From Schleiferia thermophila (GTDB lineage: Bacteria > Bacteroidota > Bacteroidia > Flavobacteriales > Schleiferiaceae): a stretch of 64,000 bases of DNA. Numbering within the stretch: the stretch's first letter is position 1; each line of letters begins with the position of its first letter. The stretch covers positions 62,001-126,000 of the forward strand of contig NZ_QPJS01000005.1 of the NCBI RefSeq assembly GCF_003337435.1, written 5' to 3'. The notes below the pieces were generated by a model. It ran no database searches. It had not been told where the DNA came from and worked only from the letters and a program-made list of their open reading frames with translations. The translations under genes and the position numbers were made by a program. Below, piece by piece: positions 28,501 through 36,815 of this stretch.

Positions 28501-30509
28501 AAATTTGTGGCCGAAGAGGATGCATCTAAATAAACTGTATTGTAGGATAAACTAATTGTAGTATTTGGTGTAGCAGTTGTAATATTAATGCCTCTTACAG
28601 CTGGAACTGTCGCAGCACTGATACCTGCATTGGGGGCTTTGATGTCTGCAATCAGGTTGTTGTAAATATTTGCTGTACCCGCGGTACCTAAGCCAGCTAG
28701 AAGCATTCCGGAGACGATCGGGTTACTGGTGGACGTGCTCTGGATGTTGTAGATCTTGTTTTTAAACACATTGGGGGAGCTGCTGATGTTTTCGATGCCA
28801 ATTATCGTGGTTCCGGCGCCACTGATGCTGTGGACAGTATTGCCGGACATTGTTCGAGTACCAGTGGTTGTCCAAGCATAAATGCCCCTGACTATTCCTG
28901 TTCCGTTATGAGTTAGATTGTACACTAAGTTATTGCTATATGTTTCTATCGTTGGGCTTGCAGAACTTCTGATTCCATTCATTTCACCCGAACCACTTGT
29001 TTTGATGCAAGACAAATTATATACTTGATTATCGTTAACAGTTAAAGTACTGGTAGGGACCTGTATACCGTACATGATTGAAGCCGTACCTGAGCCACCA
29101 ATGCTCATATTGGAGACTACATTGTTATTTACGTTAACCACCATACCGCTGACACCACCAGATACAAAAATCCCAATGGTCGTTCCGCCTGTAGTTCCGG
29201 TTCGGGATATGTTGTTTACGGTGTTGTTGTTTACATTGAATGTGGACGCGGCATTACTTCCGGTAGTGTAAATTGGATACACTGCTCCACTACCCGTCAG
29301 AGAGGCAGTAGAATAGCTTAGATTTGTAACGCTGTTGTTGGTAATATTTAAAGTAGCGGGTGCAGCAGCACTATTAAATATTCCGAAAAACGACGCACCA
29401 CTGGTTGCTGTCAGGTACTCGCCGGTGATTGTGTTATTGGTGATGTTTACCGTATTGCTTGCCGGTGTAGCTCCCATTCCGCTTTCAATAGCAGCGACTT
29501 GTTGCGTTGTTCCACCGCCTTTGATGGTGACGTTGTTGTAGGATATGGTAGCATTGGCGCTGAGGCCTGCCTGAGCAAAGATGCCTCTCAGGGTGTTGGG
29601 ATGATTGACTCCGGCTCCGTCGTTGTTGTTGAGGGTATTGTAGGAGATGTTGATGCTCCATTGGTGGTTGGCGCGAATTCCGGCCGCCGGATTGGTCGCA
29701 CTGGGTGCCCCTCCGTAGTTAAGAATGGTGTTTCCGGTGGAAGCGCTGGTTCCGCCGATGTCGTTGTTCAGGTCACCAAGAAAGGTTAAGGGGTCAGGAT
29801 TAGGCCCGACTCCTGCAGTGGCAGCAAAACCACTGAGGGCGATGCCGTAGTTGCAGTTTTGAATGGTATTGCCGTAAAACTTGTTGTTTGAATTGGAGCC
29901 GGAAGCGGCTGAGGGTGTCAGGGCAGTGGTAGCGGCTGTTCTGGTGGAGTTGATCACCAGGATGCCCACAGAACCTTCTACCATAGGCCCGGAACCTGAC
30001 GCATTGTTTACTCTATTGAGTGTGATGGTACAATTCTTTATTGTCACATTCTGACATCCGTCGGCAGCACTGGCCTTAAACAAGGCTAATCCAAACTCCA
30101 TCGTAGCCGGGTTGGCTGCATTTGGATCCAGCAAGTCAATCCCATCAATGGTCACGTAGTCGCTGCCCGACAATGCCCAGATCCCATCCGGACTTGCTGA
30201 AGTAGGTGTGGAGGTACCGGTGTAGGCGATGATTTGAGGATTGGCTCCCACACCGCTTTTTTGAAAGACGATGGGGTTGGCAGCTGTGCCAGTAGCCGTA
30301 AGTACAATAGTGGATAGGATGGTTTCCGTATGTCCCGCAGCCACATTGAACGTAACCCCCCCTGCACCTACGCCGTTGGTGTTGAGGTCCGCTACAGCTG
30401 CAGCGATGGAAGCATAATCGCCCGGGATGTTTTTGGTGCCCGTGAGGGGCTGGGCATGCAGGCCCCAGGTCAAGATGGCCAACAAGGTTATTGCGTACAC
30501 TTTTTTCAT
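22590..30509 (-). CDS. giant (2639-residue) T9SS-secreted beta-helix repeat protein
   Basis: Signal peptide MKKVYAITLLAILTWGLHAQ, then three right-handed parallel beta-helix modules with N-x-x-Y/V-x-N-x-I style coils (NISYNTLNNNDGAGVNH, ISGNEVDVQQST, NNVIRNCIL). Modules are separated by two nearly identical Ig-like linkers (SRVLTGFATITDxSGVNTTSG, ~residues 840 and 1485), each followed by GTVTVGTGGxYxxLTG. From ~2100 a different region (WLGSTAAWTNTANWSHGAVP) leads to the type A sorting tail (DVSGKRIAEEV ... SLRPGVYMVQLIS). Likely a surface adhesin or matrix protein exported by T9SS; carbohydrate lyase activity is possible but no catalytic residues were assigned. The internal repeats show recent module duplication. 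Confidence 0.88.
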   Translation of the reverse strand: MKKVYAITLLAILTWGLHAQPLTGTKNIPGDYASIAAAVADLNTNGVGAGGVTFNVAAGHTETILSTIVLTATGTAANPIVFQKSGVGANPQIIAYTGTSTPTSASPDGIWALSGSDYVTIDGIDLLDPNAANPATMEFGLALFKASAADGCQNVTIKNCTITLNRVNNASGSGPMVEGSVGILVINSTRTAATTALTPSAASGSNSNNKFYGNTIQNCNYGIALSGFAATAGVGPNPDPLTFLGDLNNDIGGTSASTGNTILNYGGAPSATNPAAGIRANHQWSINISYNTLNNNDGAGVNHPNTLRGIFAQAGLSANATISYNNVTIKGGGTTQQVAAIESGMGATPASNTVNITNNTITGEYLTATSGASFFGIFNSAAAPATLNITNNSVTNLSYSTASLTGSGAVYPIYTTGSNAASTFNVNNNTVNNISRTGTTGGTTIGIFVSGGVSGMVVNVNNNVVSNMSIGGSGTASIMYGIQVPTSTLTVNDNQVYNLSCIKTSGSGEMNGIRSSASPTIETYSNNLVYNLTHNGTGIVRGIYAWTTTGTRTMSGNTVHSISGAGTTIIGIENISSSPNVFKNKIYNIQSTSTSNPIVSGMLLAGLGTAGTANIYNNLIADIKAPNAGISAATVPAVRGINITTATPNTTISLSYNTVYLDASSSATNFGSAALFVTANATATTAALTMRNNIFVNVSTANGTGRTVAYQRSGTALANFASASNNNLFYAGTPSTTNLIFFDGTNSDQTLSDYKARVAPRDAASVTENPNFQSISGSSADFLKIDLNIPTQIESGGVPILGITDDYYGTTRSASTPDIGGFEGNMTPLDLVGPSISYTTLSNDIVATSRVLTGFATITDPSGVNTTSGTRPRIYYKKSTDANNFVGNTSSDNGWKFVEASNTSSPFDFTVDYTLLNGGGVSVGDVIQYFVVAQDMAPTPNVGINSGTFATAPTSVALVSGNFPISGSINTFNIVPTISGTVTVGTGGDYPSLTGAGGLFADINAKIVSGNIVAEILDNLTETGANALNQFTESGGPWTLTIRPADASSKTISGSFAGGLIRLNGADRVTIDGRFGGSGSWLTFQNTSTSSSAVFMLISSGAGQGATNNTIRNCTISTGTIAATTYGIHLGGSTLGSSGADNDDNSILNNTITVASNGIYAFGTASTSAGGLDNLTISGNSVTCSTSVAAIGIRVSNVLGSTISGNEVDVQQSTSNAPVGISLETGVSNTMVSSNVVKRSAYTGSDGYGGRGITVGTGSTSSNITLANNVVYGVTGDNWSAFGNSSSMGIVIGVIGNSSTLTTTTGGINLYYNSVNMYNTYTRAATSTITTALYVGSGASNLDIRNNVFANSMDNLGNTTSKSYAIYSAAAASAFTTINYNDYYPSGPEGILGFISSADVTTLTAWQTATGQDANSISADPLFNSNTNLSPQPGSPLVGAGTPISGITVDFLGTSRSATTPTIGAYEQVADLAAPAISYTALSNGPVGTSRVLTGFATITDVSGVNTTSGTRPRIYYKKSSDNNTFAGNTSSDNGWKFVEASNTSSPFNFTIDYTLLNGGAVSAGDVIQYFVVAQDLAPTPNVGINSGTFATAPTSVALTAANFPIGGTINQYSIATPLSGTVTVGTGGTYATLTGTGGLFEAVNNSLLGGDLIAEIISDITEPGTVALNEFGEVSPGGYTITIRPDDADPRLISGSFAGGLIRLNGADRVTIDGRFGGSGEYLRIVNSSTSSSAACIWLISPSAGNGATNNVIRNCILEGGSTSGTLAAIVSSGPTIGTAALAPNSDNLYTENIIRKALYGIVLVGPTSAEDNNLVSFNQIVPLAVGDSIGHSGIFVSNQSNISVVGNTITGILANINNNDPAAIAVAGIQSGGTIARNIIDNAFNFHSNAWGMSGIRLASTSSSTNLSVVNNSISNIRGRGWTGNRTDNGVGIRLESGGGYLIAHNSINLVTNQPNAANSSGVLVHNITTSGNVLQNNVIANQMTTGTRYAVAIESSSLPFSTINFNNYFAQNIGMFGNTNITTLTDWQTATGQDGMSISRNPSFTSSTDLTPTDFNGYFAQPISGITTDITGATRSATAPAKGAYEGTVPGVWLGSTAAWTNTANWSHGAVPTASTVVAVINSSVTQPEISSAVNLDEELLIATGCTLTVKAGGSLTMGSASALANNGNVLLEATASGYGSLLEQAVRGSGTFTRQMYLNASTGPNNARWYTIGSPFAVPINQLHDGTSEFNVTSATESPLRRWDASTGDYVLPASATENFIRGLGYVAYFGNSPFGTFIRPIPGAVSLTGNYGSAANLTATLGYTNTPTFPTIDGPTDGWNCLANPYLTSYDWNGQTLGPNTGAAIYIRNSTNTGWVAWNTSETSNRRYIPPMQGFWIRTTVSEPLTADIAQRSTNSTQVIEKPGAGEVLTRIKVTNTANGYDDQAVISFHNNGTPGFDRLYDGYKLRNDAGMHNVYSRSGMQSFALNYLPAFTGTASVPVWFESDVQGTFTFHINRDEIDPTIEVTLEDKQTNATFVFQNNQSAYTFTHTPQMNKDRFVLHYNQINVGQQELSSGGIKGLQAWYFDGRIHLKSLGFSGPVTARLVDVSGKRIAEEVIAIGAGELTRWSIPSLRPGVYMVQLISREGQTTVKFVY
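25230..26075 (-). repeat. internal DNA repeat, copy B (linker plus start of beta-helix module 3)
   Basis: Matches 27160-27995 at high nucleotide identity with an offset of 1923-1926 bp. Shared blocks include cgtatcaggccgccggcaaa and ttccagccgttgtcggagga. Boundaries are approximate. Confidence 0.75.
27160..27995 (-). repeat. internal DNA repeat, copy A (linker plus start of beta-helix module 2)
   Basis: Partner of 25230-26075. The small drift of the offset along the repeat reflects in-frame indels. Such direct repeats could recombine and change the module number by one. Confidence 0.75.
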
Positions 30510-30874
30510 ATGGGAAAATTTACGTGCAATAGTATTTCAATGCTTTTTATCTTGCAAGCATCATTTGTTAAATTATGCCATTTTCTTTACGTATTTTATT
30601 AAAAAACGAATTTTTTATTTTTTTTACCTTACTGATTTCTAAGTGTTTTTTCTTTTTATTTGGTTGCACGATATATTTTTTTGTAAGATTTTATTTGTTA
30701 TATTTATAGCTTAACATTGCGGCAACATTCGCAGTAGTGCATTGACAAACCATTGATTATCAAAAAATTTCTGATGACTGCACCATCAAAGTGGCAAAAA
30801 ATTCGTTTAGAGAATTACCGGTAGGCACAAACAATTGGCATATCTATTTGTCTTACATTCAAAACAGAAACAAC
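30510..30874. other. intergenic divergent region with T-rich tracts
   Basis: Upstream of the giant gene (left) and the small Lacal_2735-like gene (right). Long T runs between 30590 and 30700. TAAATTTT on the minus strand near 30520 is a one-mismatch -7 box for the giant gene. Nothing else recognised. Confidence 0.5.
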
Positions 30875-31054
30875 ATGTTTGGACTCTTCCGGAAAAAAGA
30901 CCCTCTGAGCGAACTTCAGAAAAAATATGAAAAAACAATGGCGGAGGTGCATAAGCTCTCGCACGTCAACAGAAAGAAAGCCGACTTGCTGATGGCAGAG
31001 GCTGACAACATCGCGCGCCAAATCGAAGCATTGAAAAAGGCAAAAAACCGATAG
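30875..31054 (+). CDS. Lacal_2735 family small protein
   Basis: 59 residues starting MFGLFRKKDPLSELQKKYEK. This opening (MFGLF-basic-P-x-E-x-L-x-x-x-Y) followed by a single charged helix with HKLSHVNRKKADLLMAEAD is the pattern of the Lacal_2735 family of Bacteroidota, whose function is unknown. The upstream in-frame ATG-less extension (from 30791) lacks family similarity, so the ATG at 30875 is chosen. Likely a cytoplasmic helical hairpin. Confidence 0.75.
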   Translation: MFGLFRKKDPLSELQKKYEKTMAEVHKLSHVNRKKADLLMAEADNIARQIEALKKAKNR

Positions 31055-31272
31055 GACAGGCCGATGCATTGCATTTCGCGGGTTACACAAGAAGCAGTCC
31101 AAGTTGAATGCGGCAGGTGCATCTGTACAACAATGCAGAGGCCCAGGCATCGAACAGCACCTGAGAGGAGCTGTGTGAAGCAAAAACCACCACATATTTT
31201 GCCCGGACACCTCCTGGTCGAAGGTGCAACGCGAGGTTATACAAAATTTCAATAAAGTGCATCCCTGAAAAG

Positions 31273-31280
31273 TACATTTG
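31273..31280 (+). promoter_or_regulatory. -7 element TACATTTG of gcvH
   Basis: Exact TAnnTTTG match 21 bp before the gcvH ATG at 31302. Confidence 0.5.
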
Positions 31281-31301
31281 CCTCAAAAATTTGAAGTAAC
31301 C

Positions 31302-31682
31302 ATGAACATACCCGCTGATCTTCTCTACACCAAAGACCATGAATGGGTGCGCATCGAAGGCGATATCGCAACGGTGGGCATCACGGACTTTGCTCAAAGC
31401 GAGCTGGGCGATATCGTCTTTGTGGAAATCGAGACCCTGGGCCAGACATTGGAGCGCGAAGCCGTATTTGGCAGCGTAGAAGCCGTAAAAACCGTCTCTG
31501 ACCTATACCTGCCTGTTTCCGGTGAAATCGTGGAAGTCAACGAAAAAATCAACTCCAATCCCGAGCTGGTCAACAGCGACCCTTATGGCGAAGGCTGGAT
31601 GATAAAAGTGAAACTTTCAGATCCATCTGACCGCTCCGGACTGCTTTCTGCCTCTGAATACCAGCAGCTGATCGGCGCCTGA
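31302..31682 (+). CDS. gcvH: glycine cleavage system H protein
   Basis: Lipoyl carrier that shuttles the aminomethyl group between the P, T and L proteins. Starting at [20 protein letters not shown], the lipoylated lysine is K63 in [11 protein letters not shown]. The domain is complete (127 residues incl. AYNDPYGEGW-type end, here [16 protein letters not shown]). No gcvP or gcvT is adjacent. The start at 31278 would place the -7 box inside the gene, so the ATG at 31302 is preferred. A VanZ-like gene follows after 127 bp. Confidence 0.96.
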   Translation: MNIPADLLYTKDHEWVRIEGDIATVGITDFAQSELGDIVFVEIETLGQTLEREAVFGSVEAVKTVSDLYLPVSGEIVEVNEKINSNPELVNSDPYGEGWMIKVKLSDPSDRSGLLSASEYQQLIGA

Positions 31683-31809
31683 ACCGACTGTAGAGGGTGA
31701 GAGTCCGACCGTTGGATTTCTGATACAGGGGTTTGGGCAGAAGCAGGGCGGATGGATGGTGTCTGTAATGCTTTGCATCTGCTCACGCCCCTTTCAAATA
31801 TGTAAATCG

Positions 31810-32205
31810 ATGGAGAAATATTTTCGCTGGATGCCCTTTGCTACATACACTGCAGTGCTGACCTATCTGCTGCTGATTCCATCCGACCGGCTTCCCTCCC
31901 TGCTGGCCGAAACCAGCGACAAGATTCTCCACTTTCTGGCCTTTGCCCTCCTGATGTTGCTGTATCTGGCCGGGTTGAGCAATTTTTTCATACGTCGAAA
32001 GGTGCACATGCCCTACCTGGTAGCGGGCTTTGCGGGCCTGAGTCTCTTCAGCGGACTGCTCGAAATTTTTCAATACTTCATCCCCGGGCGCAGCGGGAGT
32101 CTAGCCGATTTTGGCTTCAACAATCTGGGGCTTTTGGCGGGAGGTTTTTTTGCCCGGATGGTAAACTGTCTTGTTTCATCTTGCACTCCCTCTGCTTCCG
32201 ATTAA
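31810..32205 (+). CDS. VanZ-like family membrane protein
   Basis: 131 residues with four predicted membrane segments (FATYTAVLTYLLLI, ILHFLAFALLMLLYLAG, YLVAGFAGLSLFSGLLEIF, GFNNLGLLAGGFFARM). The VanZ-family pattern is present: DKILHFLAFALL with the conserved His/Phe, and LLEIFQYFIPGRSGSLADFGFNNLG with the E...Q...P-G-R...D...N residues. Named after a teicoplanin-resistance protein, but members outside that cluster have no known role. The start at MEKYFRWMPF is preferred over 31756, which adds a non-hydrophobic tail. Confidence 0.85.
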   Translation: MEKYFRWMPFATYTAVLTYLLLIPSDRLPSLLAETSDKILHFLAFALLMLLYLAGLSNFFIRRKVHMPYLVAGFAGLSLFSGLLEIFQYFIPGRSGSLADFGFNNLGLLAGGFFARMVNCLVSSCTPSASD

Positions 32206-32508
32206 AGCAGCACGGCAGTCAAGCGAATCAAATTCTTTTTTACACGGTAAGTTATTAACAATTCGTGTGAATTAATGTTGGCCTCATTTGGGCTCGTTTC
32301 ATGAATTGCATTGGCCTTTTCTAAATTTCAGCAACTTATCCCGTGCAATTTCTGTTTTATGTTAGTAAATCCGTTGGATTGTCGAAAACTAACATTTGGT
32401 ACTTCGGTTTTTATTTTTCAGTTTTGAAACACCTTGGGAAAACGTCGCTCAACTGAGCCCCAGCCTGTTACATATATTATTGAAATTCAACATTTTAACT
32501 AAAAAACT
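32206..32508. other. nrdBA upstream region with an 8-bp inverted repeat
   Basis: ATGTTAGT (32359-32366) and ACTAACAT (32388-32395), perfect, 21-nt loop. No convincing pair of NrdR boxes and no cobalamin riboswitch were seen. A -7 box could not be fixed. Confidence 0.4.
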
Positions 32509-33519
32509 ATGGCCACAGAAATTGAAAAGACTACAGAGCCCTTGCTGATGGAAAACAAGGACCGCTTTGTGCTATTTCCCATCCAACATCACGACATCTG
32601 GCAATTTTACAAAAAGGCAGAAGCCTCCTTTTGGACGGCCGAGGAGATCGACCTGCAGCAAGATCTGACCGACTGGAGCGATAAGCTCAACGACGACGAG
32701 CGCCACTTTATCAAACACATCCTCGCATTCTTTGCCGCCAGCGACGGCATCGTCAATGAAAATCTGGCGGAAAATTTTGTCAATGAGGTCCAGTACACCG
32801 AAGCCAAATTTTTTTACGGCTTTCAGATCATGATGGAAAACATTCACTCTGAGACCTATTCCTTATTAATTGATACCTATATAAAAGACCCGGTAGAACG
32901 CGACCGGCTCTTCCACGCCATTGAAAACTTCGACGCCATCAAGGAAAAAGCCGACTGGGCCTTGCGCTGGATCAAATCGCCGTCCTTTGCCGAAAGGCTC
33001 ATTGCCTTTGCAGCTGTGGAGGGCATATTCTTTTCCGGGGCCTTTTGCTCGATCTTCTGGTTGAAAAAGCGCGGCCTGATGCCGGGGCTCACCTTTAGCA
33101 ACGAACTCATCTCGCGCGACGAGGGCCTGCACGCCGACTTTGCCGTGCACCTGCACAACCACCACCTGGTAAACAAAGTGAGCCAAAAACGCATCACGCA
33201 GATTCTCGACGAGGCCCTGAGCATCGAGCGCAAATTCATTACCGAAAGCCTGCCCGTGCGCCTGATTGGGATGAATGCCGACCTGATGACTCAATATCTC
33301 GAATTTGTGACCGACCGACTGCTCTCCGAACTGGGCTGCCCCAAGCTCTACAACGCCACCAATCCGTTTGACTTTATGGAAATGATTTCCCTGCAAGGCA
33401 AGACCAACTTTTTTGAAAAACGCGTGTCCGAATACCGCAAAGCCCGCGTACAGGTCGAAACACCAGCCGCAGAATCGGTAGCCGTAAAAGACGAAATTTC
33501 CTTCGACGCTGATTTTTAA
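32509..33519 (+). CDS. nrdB: class Ia ribonucleotide reductase beta subunit
   Basis: R2 protein that holds the di-iron cofactor and tyrosyl radical. Ferritin-like helices carry the iron ligands: DEE-type pair in the first helices (WTAEEIDL), [21 protein letters not shown] (E..H), and [13 protein letters not shown] and [11 protein letters not shown] (E..H). The radical tyrosine is expected in [13 protein letters not shown]. 336 residues, complete. nrdA follows after 31 bp, so the two are co-transcribed. The C-terminal tail (SFDADF) is the usual acidic/aromatic contact with the alpha subunit. Confidence 0.95.
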   Translation: MATEIEKTTEPLLMENKDRFVLFPIQHHDIWQFYKKAEASFWTAEEIDLQQDLTDWSDKLNDDERHFIKHILAFFAASDGIVNENLAENFVNEVQYTEAKFFYGFQIMMENIHSETYSLLIDTYIKDPVERDRLFHAIENFDAIKEKADWALRWIKSPSFAERLIAFAAVEGIFFSGAFCSIFWLKKRGLMPGLTFSNELISRDEGLHADFAVHLHNHHLVNKVSQKRITQILDEALSIERKFITESLPVRLIGMNADLMTQYLEFVTDRLLSELGCPKLYNATNPFDFMEMISLQGKTNFFEKRVSEYRKARVQVETPAAESVAVKDEISFDADF

Positions 33520-33550
33520 ACCGTTTAACCCCAACCTAATTGCCAAAACT

Positions 33551-36103
33551 ATGTATGTAATAAAAAGAGACGGCCGTAAAGAGACGGTGAAATTTGACAA
33601 AATCACCTCCCGCATCGAAAAACTCTGTTACGGCCTCAGCCCTCTGGTCAATCCCATTTCCGTGGCCATGAAGGTAATCGAGGGCATCTATGACGGAGTG
33701 CACACTACCGAGCTCGACAATCTGGCTGCTGAAGTGGCTGCCTCCATGACCACCACACACCCGGACTACGCCATGCTGGCCTCGCGAATAGCTGTGAGCA
33801 ACCTACACAAGAACACCAAAAAGTCGTTTTCCGAAACCATAAAAGACCTCTATCACTACATCAACCCAAAAACCGGAGAACACGCCCCGCTGATCGCCGA
33901 AGACGTGTATGAAATCGCACAAGAGCACGCCGAACTGCTCGACAGCGCCATCATCTACGACCGCGACTTCGGATACGACTACTTTGGTTTTAAGACCCTG
34001 GAACGGTCCTACCTGCTCAGGATCAACGGACAGGTGGCTGAGCGCCCTCAGCATATGCTGATGCGCGTATCGCTGGGCATTCACAAGCGAGACATCGATG
34101 CCGTGCTCGAAACCTACGACCTGATGAGCAAGCGCTATTTCACCCACGCTACCCCAACCCTGTTCAATTCCGGAACGCCCAAGCCCCAAATGTCGTCCTG
34201 CTTTTTGCTCACCATGAAAGACGACAGCATCGAAGGCATCTACGACACCCTCAAACAATGCGCTAAAATCTCCCAATCAGCCGGGGGTATCGGACTGAGC
34301 ATTCACAACATAAGGGCCACAGGCTCCTACATCCGAGGTACCAACGGGACCAGCAACGGCATTGTGCCCATGCTGAGGGTCTACAACGACACGGCCCGCT
34401 ACGTAGACCAGGGAGGCGGAAAGCGCAAAGGCTCCTTTGCCATCTACCTGGAACCCTGGCATGCCGATGTATTTGAATTCCTCGATCTGAAAAAAAATCA
34501 CGGAAAGGAAGAGCTCCGCGCCCGCGACCTCTTCTACGCCCTTTGGATACCCGATCTATTTATGAAGCGGGTGGAGAAGGACGAGCATTGGACGCTGATG
34601 TGTCCCAACGAATGTCCGGGGCTTTGCGACGTGTACGGCGAAAAGTTTGAGCAACTCTATGAGCGATACGAAAGAGAAGGCCGTGGCCGCAAAAAAATCC
34701 GCGCCCGCGATCTATGGCAGAAAATCATCGAATCGCAGATCGAAACAGGCACCCCGTATATGCTCTACAAAGATGCCTGCAACGAAAAAAGTAACCAGAA
34801 AAACCTGGGCACCATTCGCTCCAGCAACCTCTGCACCGAAATCATCGAATACACAGCTCCCGATGAGGTGGCCGTGTGCAACCTGGCCAGCATCGCCCTT
34901 CCGATGTTTGTGGATGCGGGCAAGTTTAACCACAACCTCCTCTATGAAGTCACCTACCGGATCACCGTGAATCTCAACAAAATCATCGACCGCAACTACT
35001 ACCCCGTGCCCGAAGCAGAGCGCTCCAACAAGCGCCACCGCCCGATAGGCATCGGCGTACAGGGCCTGGCCGATACGTTCATCAAGCTGCGTCTGCCCTT
35101 CACCAGTCCGGAAGCCAAAATGCTCAACCGCGAAATTTTTGAAACCATCTATTATGCAGCTCTGAATGCCTCTTGCGATCTGGCCATCTTCGACGGACCT
35201 TACGAAACCTACCCGGGCTCACCCATATCGCAAGGCATCTTCCAGTTCAACATGTGGGGGGTAGACGAAAGTCAGCTGAGCGGACGCTGGGATTGGGCAG
35301 AGCTGCGCCAACGCATCCTCAAAAATGGCGTGCGCAACTCACTGCTGCTGGCACCTATGCCAACCGCATCCACATCGCAAATCCTCGGCAATAACGAATG
35401 CTTCGAACCCTACACCTCCAATATTTACACCCGCAGGGTGCTTTCCGGTGAATTTGTGGTCGTCAATAAACACCTGCTGCAAGACCTCATGGCGCTGGGG
35501 CTGTGGAGTGAAGAGATGAAAAACGAAATTATCAAAGCCAACGGATCCATTCAGCACATCGACATCATCCCCCTTGAAATCCGCGAAATATACCGAACGG
35601 TTTGGGAGCTGAGCATGCGCGATATCATCGACATGGCAGCTGACCGCGCCATCTTTATCGACCAATCCCAGTCGCTCAACCTGTTTGTAGAAGCTCCTAC
35701 TCTGTCCAAACTCTCCAGCATGCACATGTACGCCTGGAAAAAAGGACTGAAAACCGGCATGTACTACATGCGCACACGGCCGGCAACCGATGCTATCAAA
35801 TTTACCGTGAGCAAAGAATCCTCACTTACCCAACCCACGGCTGAGACCACCCCAAATCTATTGCACCGATACTCCTACGCCGAGCGCGAGGCCGAAAAGC
35901 GCGCTGCCGAGGAACTCGCCCGCAAACGCATAGAAGCACTTGCCACACAGCAACGCAATCATCAGGCGACACGCCCGGCAGAAAAAAACACTCAACCTGA
36001 CCTATTTGCTCCGCAACAGGATGCCCCCGCTGCCGACGAAAGCCAAAAAGCCATCGCCTGCAGCCTGGACAATCCCGATGCCTGCGAATATTGCAGCTCG
36101 TAG
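33551..36103 (+). CDS. nrdA: class Ia ribonucleotide reductase alpha subunit
   Basis: Makes dNDPs from NDPs. An N-terminal ATP-cone ([20 protein letters not shown]) for dATP inhibition, then the ten-stranded barrel with [19 protein letters not shown] (first redox Cys), the active-site loop SSNLCTEI (Asn, Cys radical site, Glu), and the second redox Cys in VAVCNLAS. The substrate-phosphate loop [18 protein letters not shown] is intact. The tail ends CEYCSS, the shuttle cysteines reduced by thioredoxin. Between about 790 and 840 an E/R/A/Q-rich extension ([19 protein letters not shown]) precedes the tail. Co-transcribed with nrdB; a terminator follows. Confidence 0.96.
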   Translation: MYVIKRDGRKETVKFDKITSRIEKLCYGLSPLVNPISVAMKVIEGIYDGVHTTELDNLAAEVAASMTTTHPDYAMLASRIAVSNLHKNTKKSFSETIKDLYHYINPKTGEHAPLIAEDVYEIAQEHAELLDSAIIYDRDFGYDYFGFKTLERSYLLRINGQVAERPQHMLMRVSLGIHKRDIDAVLETYDLMSKRYFTHATPTLFNSGTPKPQMSSCFLLTMKDDSIEGIYDTLKQCAKISQSAGGIGLSIHNIRATGSYIRGTNGTSNGIVPMLRVYNDTARYVDQGGGKRKGSFAIYLEPWHADVFEFLDLKKNHGKEELRARDLFYALWIPDLFMKRVEKDEHWTLMCPNECPGLCDVYGEKFEQLYERYEREGRGRKKIRARDLWQKIIESQIETGTPYMLYKDACNEKSNQKNLGTIRSSNLCTEIIEYTAPDEVAVCNLASIALPMFVDAGKFNHNLLYEVTYRITVNLNKIIDRNYYPVPEAERSNKRHRPIGIGVQGLADTFIKLRLPFTSPEAKMLNREIFETIYYAALNASCDLAIFDGPYETYPGSPISQGIFQFNMWGVDESQLSGRWDWAELRQRILKNGVRNSLLLAPMPTASTSQILGNNECFEPYTSNIYTRRVLSGEFVVVNKHLLQDLMALGLWSEEMKNEIIKANGSIQHIDIIPLEIREIYRTVWELSMRDIIDMAADRAIFIDQSQSLNLFVEAPTLSKLSSMHMYAWKKGLKTGMYYMRTRPATDAIKFTVSKESSLTQPTAETTPNLLHRYSYAEREAEKRAAEELARKRIEALATQQRNHQATRPAEKNTQPDLFAPQQDAPAADESQKAIACSLDNPDACEYCSS

Positions 36104-36127
36104 ACTTTTACCCGTACCCGTCATCAT

Positions 36128-36156
36128 AAGCCGGACACCCTTCCGGCTTTTCTTTT
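36128..36156 (+). terminator. rho-independent terminator of nrdBA
   Basis: AAGCCGG (36128-36134), 8-nt loop, CCGGCTT (36143-36149), then TTCTTTTT. Confidence 0.8.
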
Positions 36157-36176
36157 TGAAAAAACATAAATTCAAT

Positions 36177-36683
36177 ATGCCAGAACTCATTATAATCGCA
36201 GCCATAGCCCAAAACCGCGCTCTGGGACGCAACAACCAATTGCTTTGGCATCTGCCGGCCGACCTTCGCCACTTCAAAAAACTGACCATCGGACAAGTTG
36301 TACTGATGGGAAGGCGAACTTATGAATCCATCGGCCGCCCCCTACCCAACCGAATCAATGTGGTCATCACCCGCAATCGCGACTTCCATCCGCAGGGAGT
36401 GGAAATCTTTCACTCGCTGCAGGAAGCCATCAAAGCCAAGAATGACTGTGAAAAGCTCTACATAGCCGGAGGAGCGGACATTTACCGACAGGCATTGCCG
36501 CTGGCCCACCGCATGGAGCTCACTATCGTACACCGAGATTACGATGCTGATACATGGTTTCCGGAGTGGAATCCGGACGAATGGGAAACCCAAAACACAC
36601 AGCAGATCACCGACCGAGATTCCGACACAGAAGTACAGCTTACTTTCCTCTCCTTGATTCGAAAGCAAACAACATCGCCGTAA
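36177..36683 (+). CDS. folA: dihydrofolate reductase
   Basis: NADPH-dependent reduction of dihydrofolate for thymidylate synthesis. MPELIIIAAIAQNRALGRNNQLLWHLPADLRHFKKLT holds the Met20 loop (GRNNQLLWHLP) and the conserved acidic residue D29 next to LRHF; GRRTYESIGRPLPNR and LYIAGGADIYRQAL follow. 168 residues. An upstream in-frame extension to 35940 runs inside nrdA and is rejected; the ATG at 36177 sits after the nrd terminator. Expression may rely on read-through or a weak promoter. Placement beside nrdBA groups DNA-precursor genes. Confidence 0.95.
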   Translation: MPELIIIAAIAQNRALGRNNQLLWHLPADLRHFKKLTIGQVVLMGRRTYESIGRPLPNRINVVITRNRDFHPQGVEIFHSLQEAIKAKNDCEKLYIAGGADIYRQALPLAHRMELTIVHRDYDADTWFPEWNPDEWETQNTQQITDRDSDTEVQLTFLSLIRKQTTSP

Positions 36684-36815
36684 TCAAAAAAATTATTAAA
36701 TCAATCCCGATCCAAAACCATCGTCCTCCCGTAAAGTTACTTATCTGACTATGGCCTGGATGTTCGGCGGGAATTGTGTGTGTAATATTGCATCGGATAC
36801 GAGAGCTCAACGTTT

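Noticed and set aside
32206-32508. NrdR boxes or a cobalamin riboswitch ahead of nrdB
   Set aside because: No pair of ACA-AT-rich-TGT boxes at helical spacing and no B12 box; only an unrelated 8-bp inverted repeat.
35940-36176. N-terminal extension of folA
   Set aside because: Lies in nrdA in another frame and crosses the nrd terminator; DHFR family length starts at 36177.
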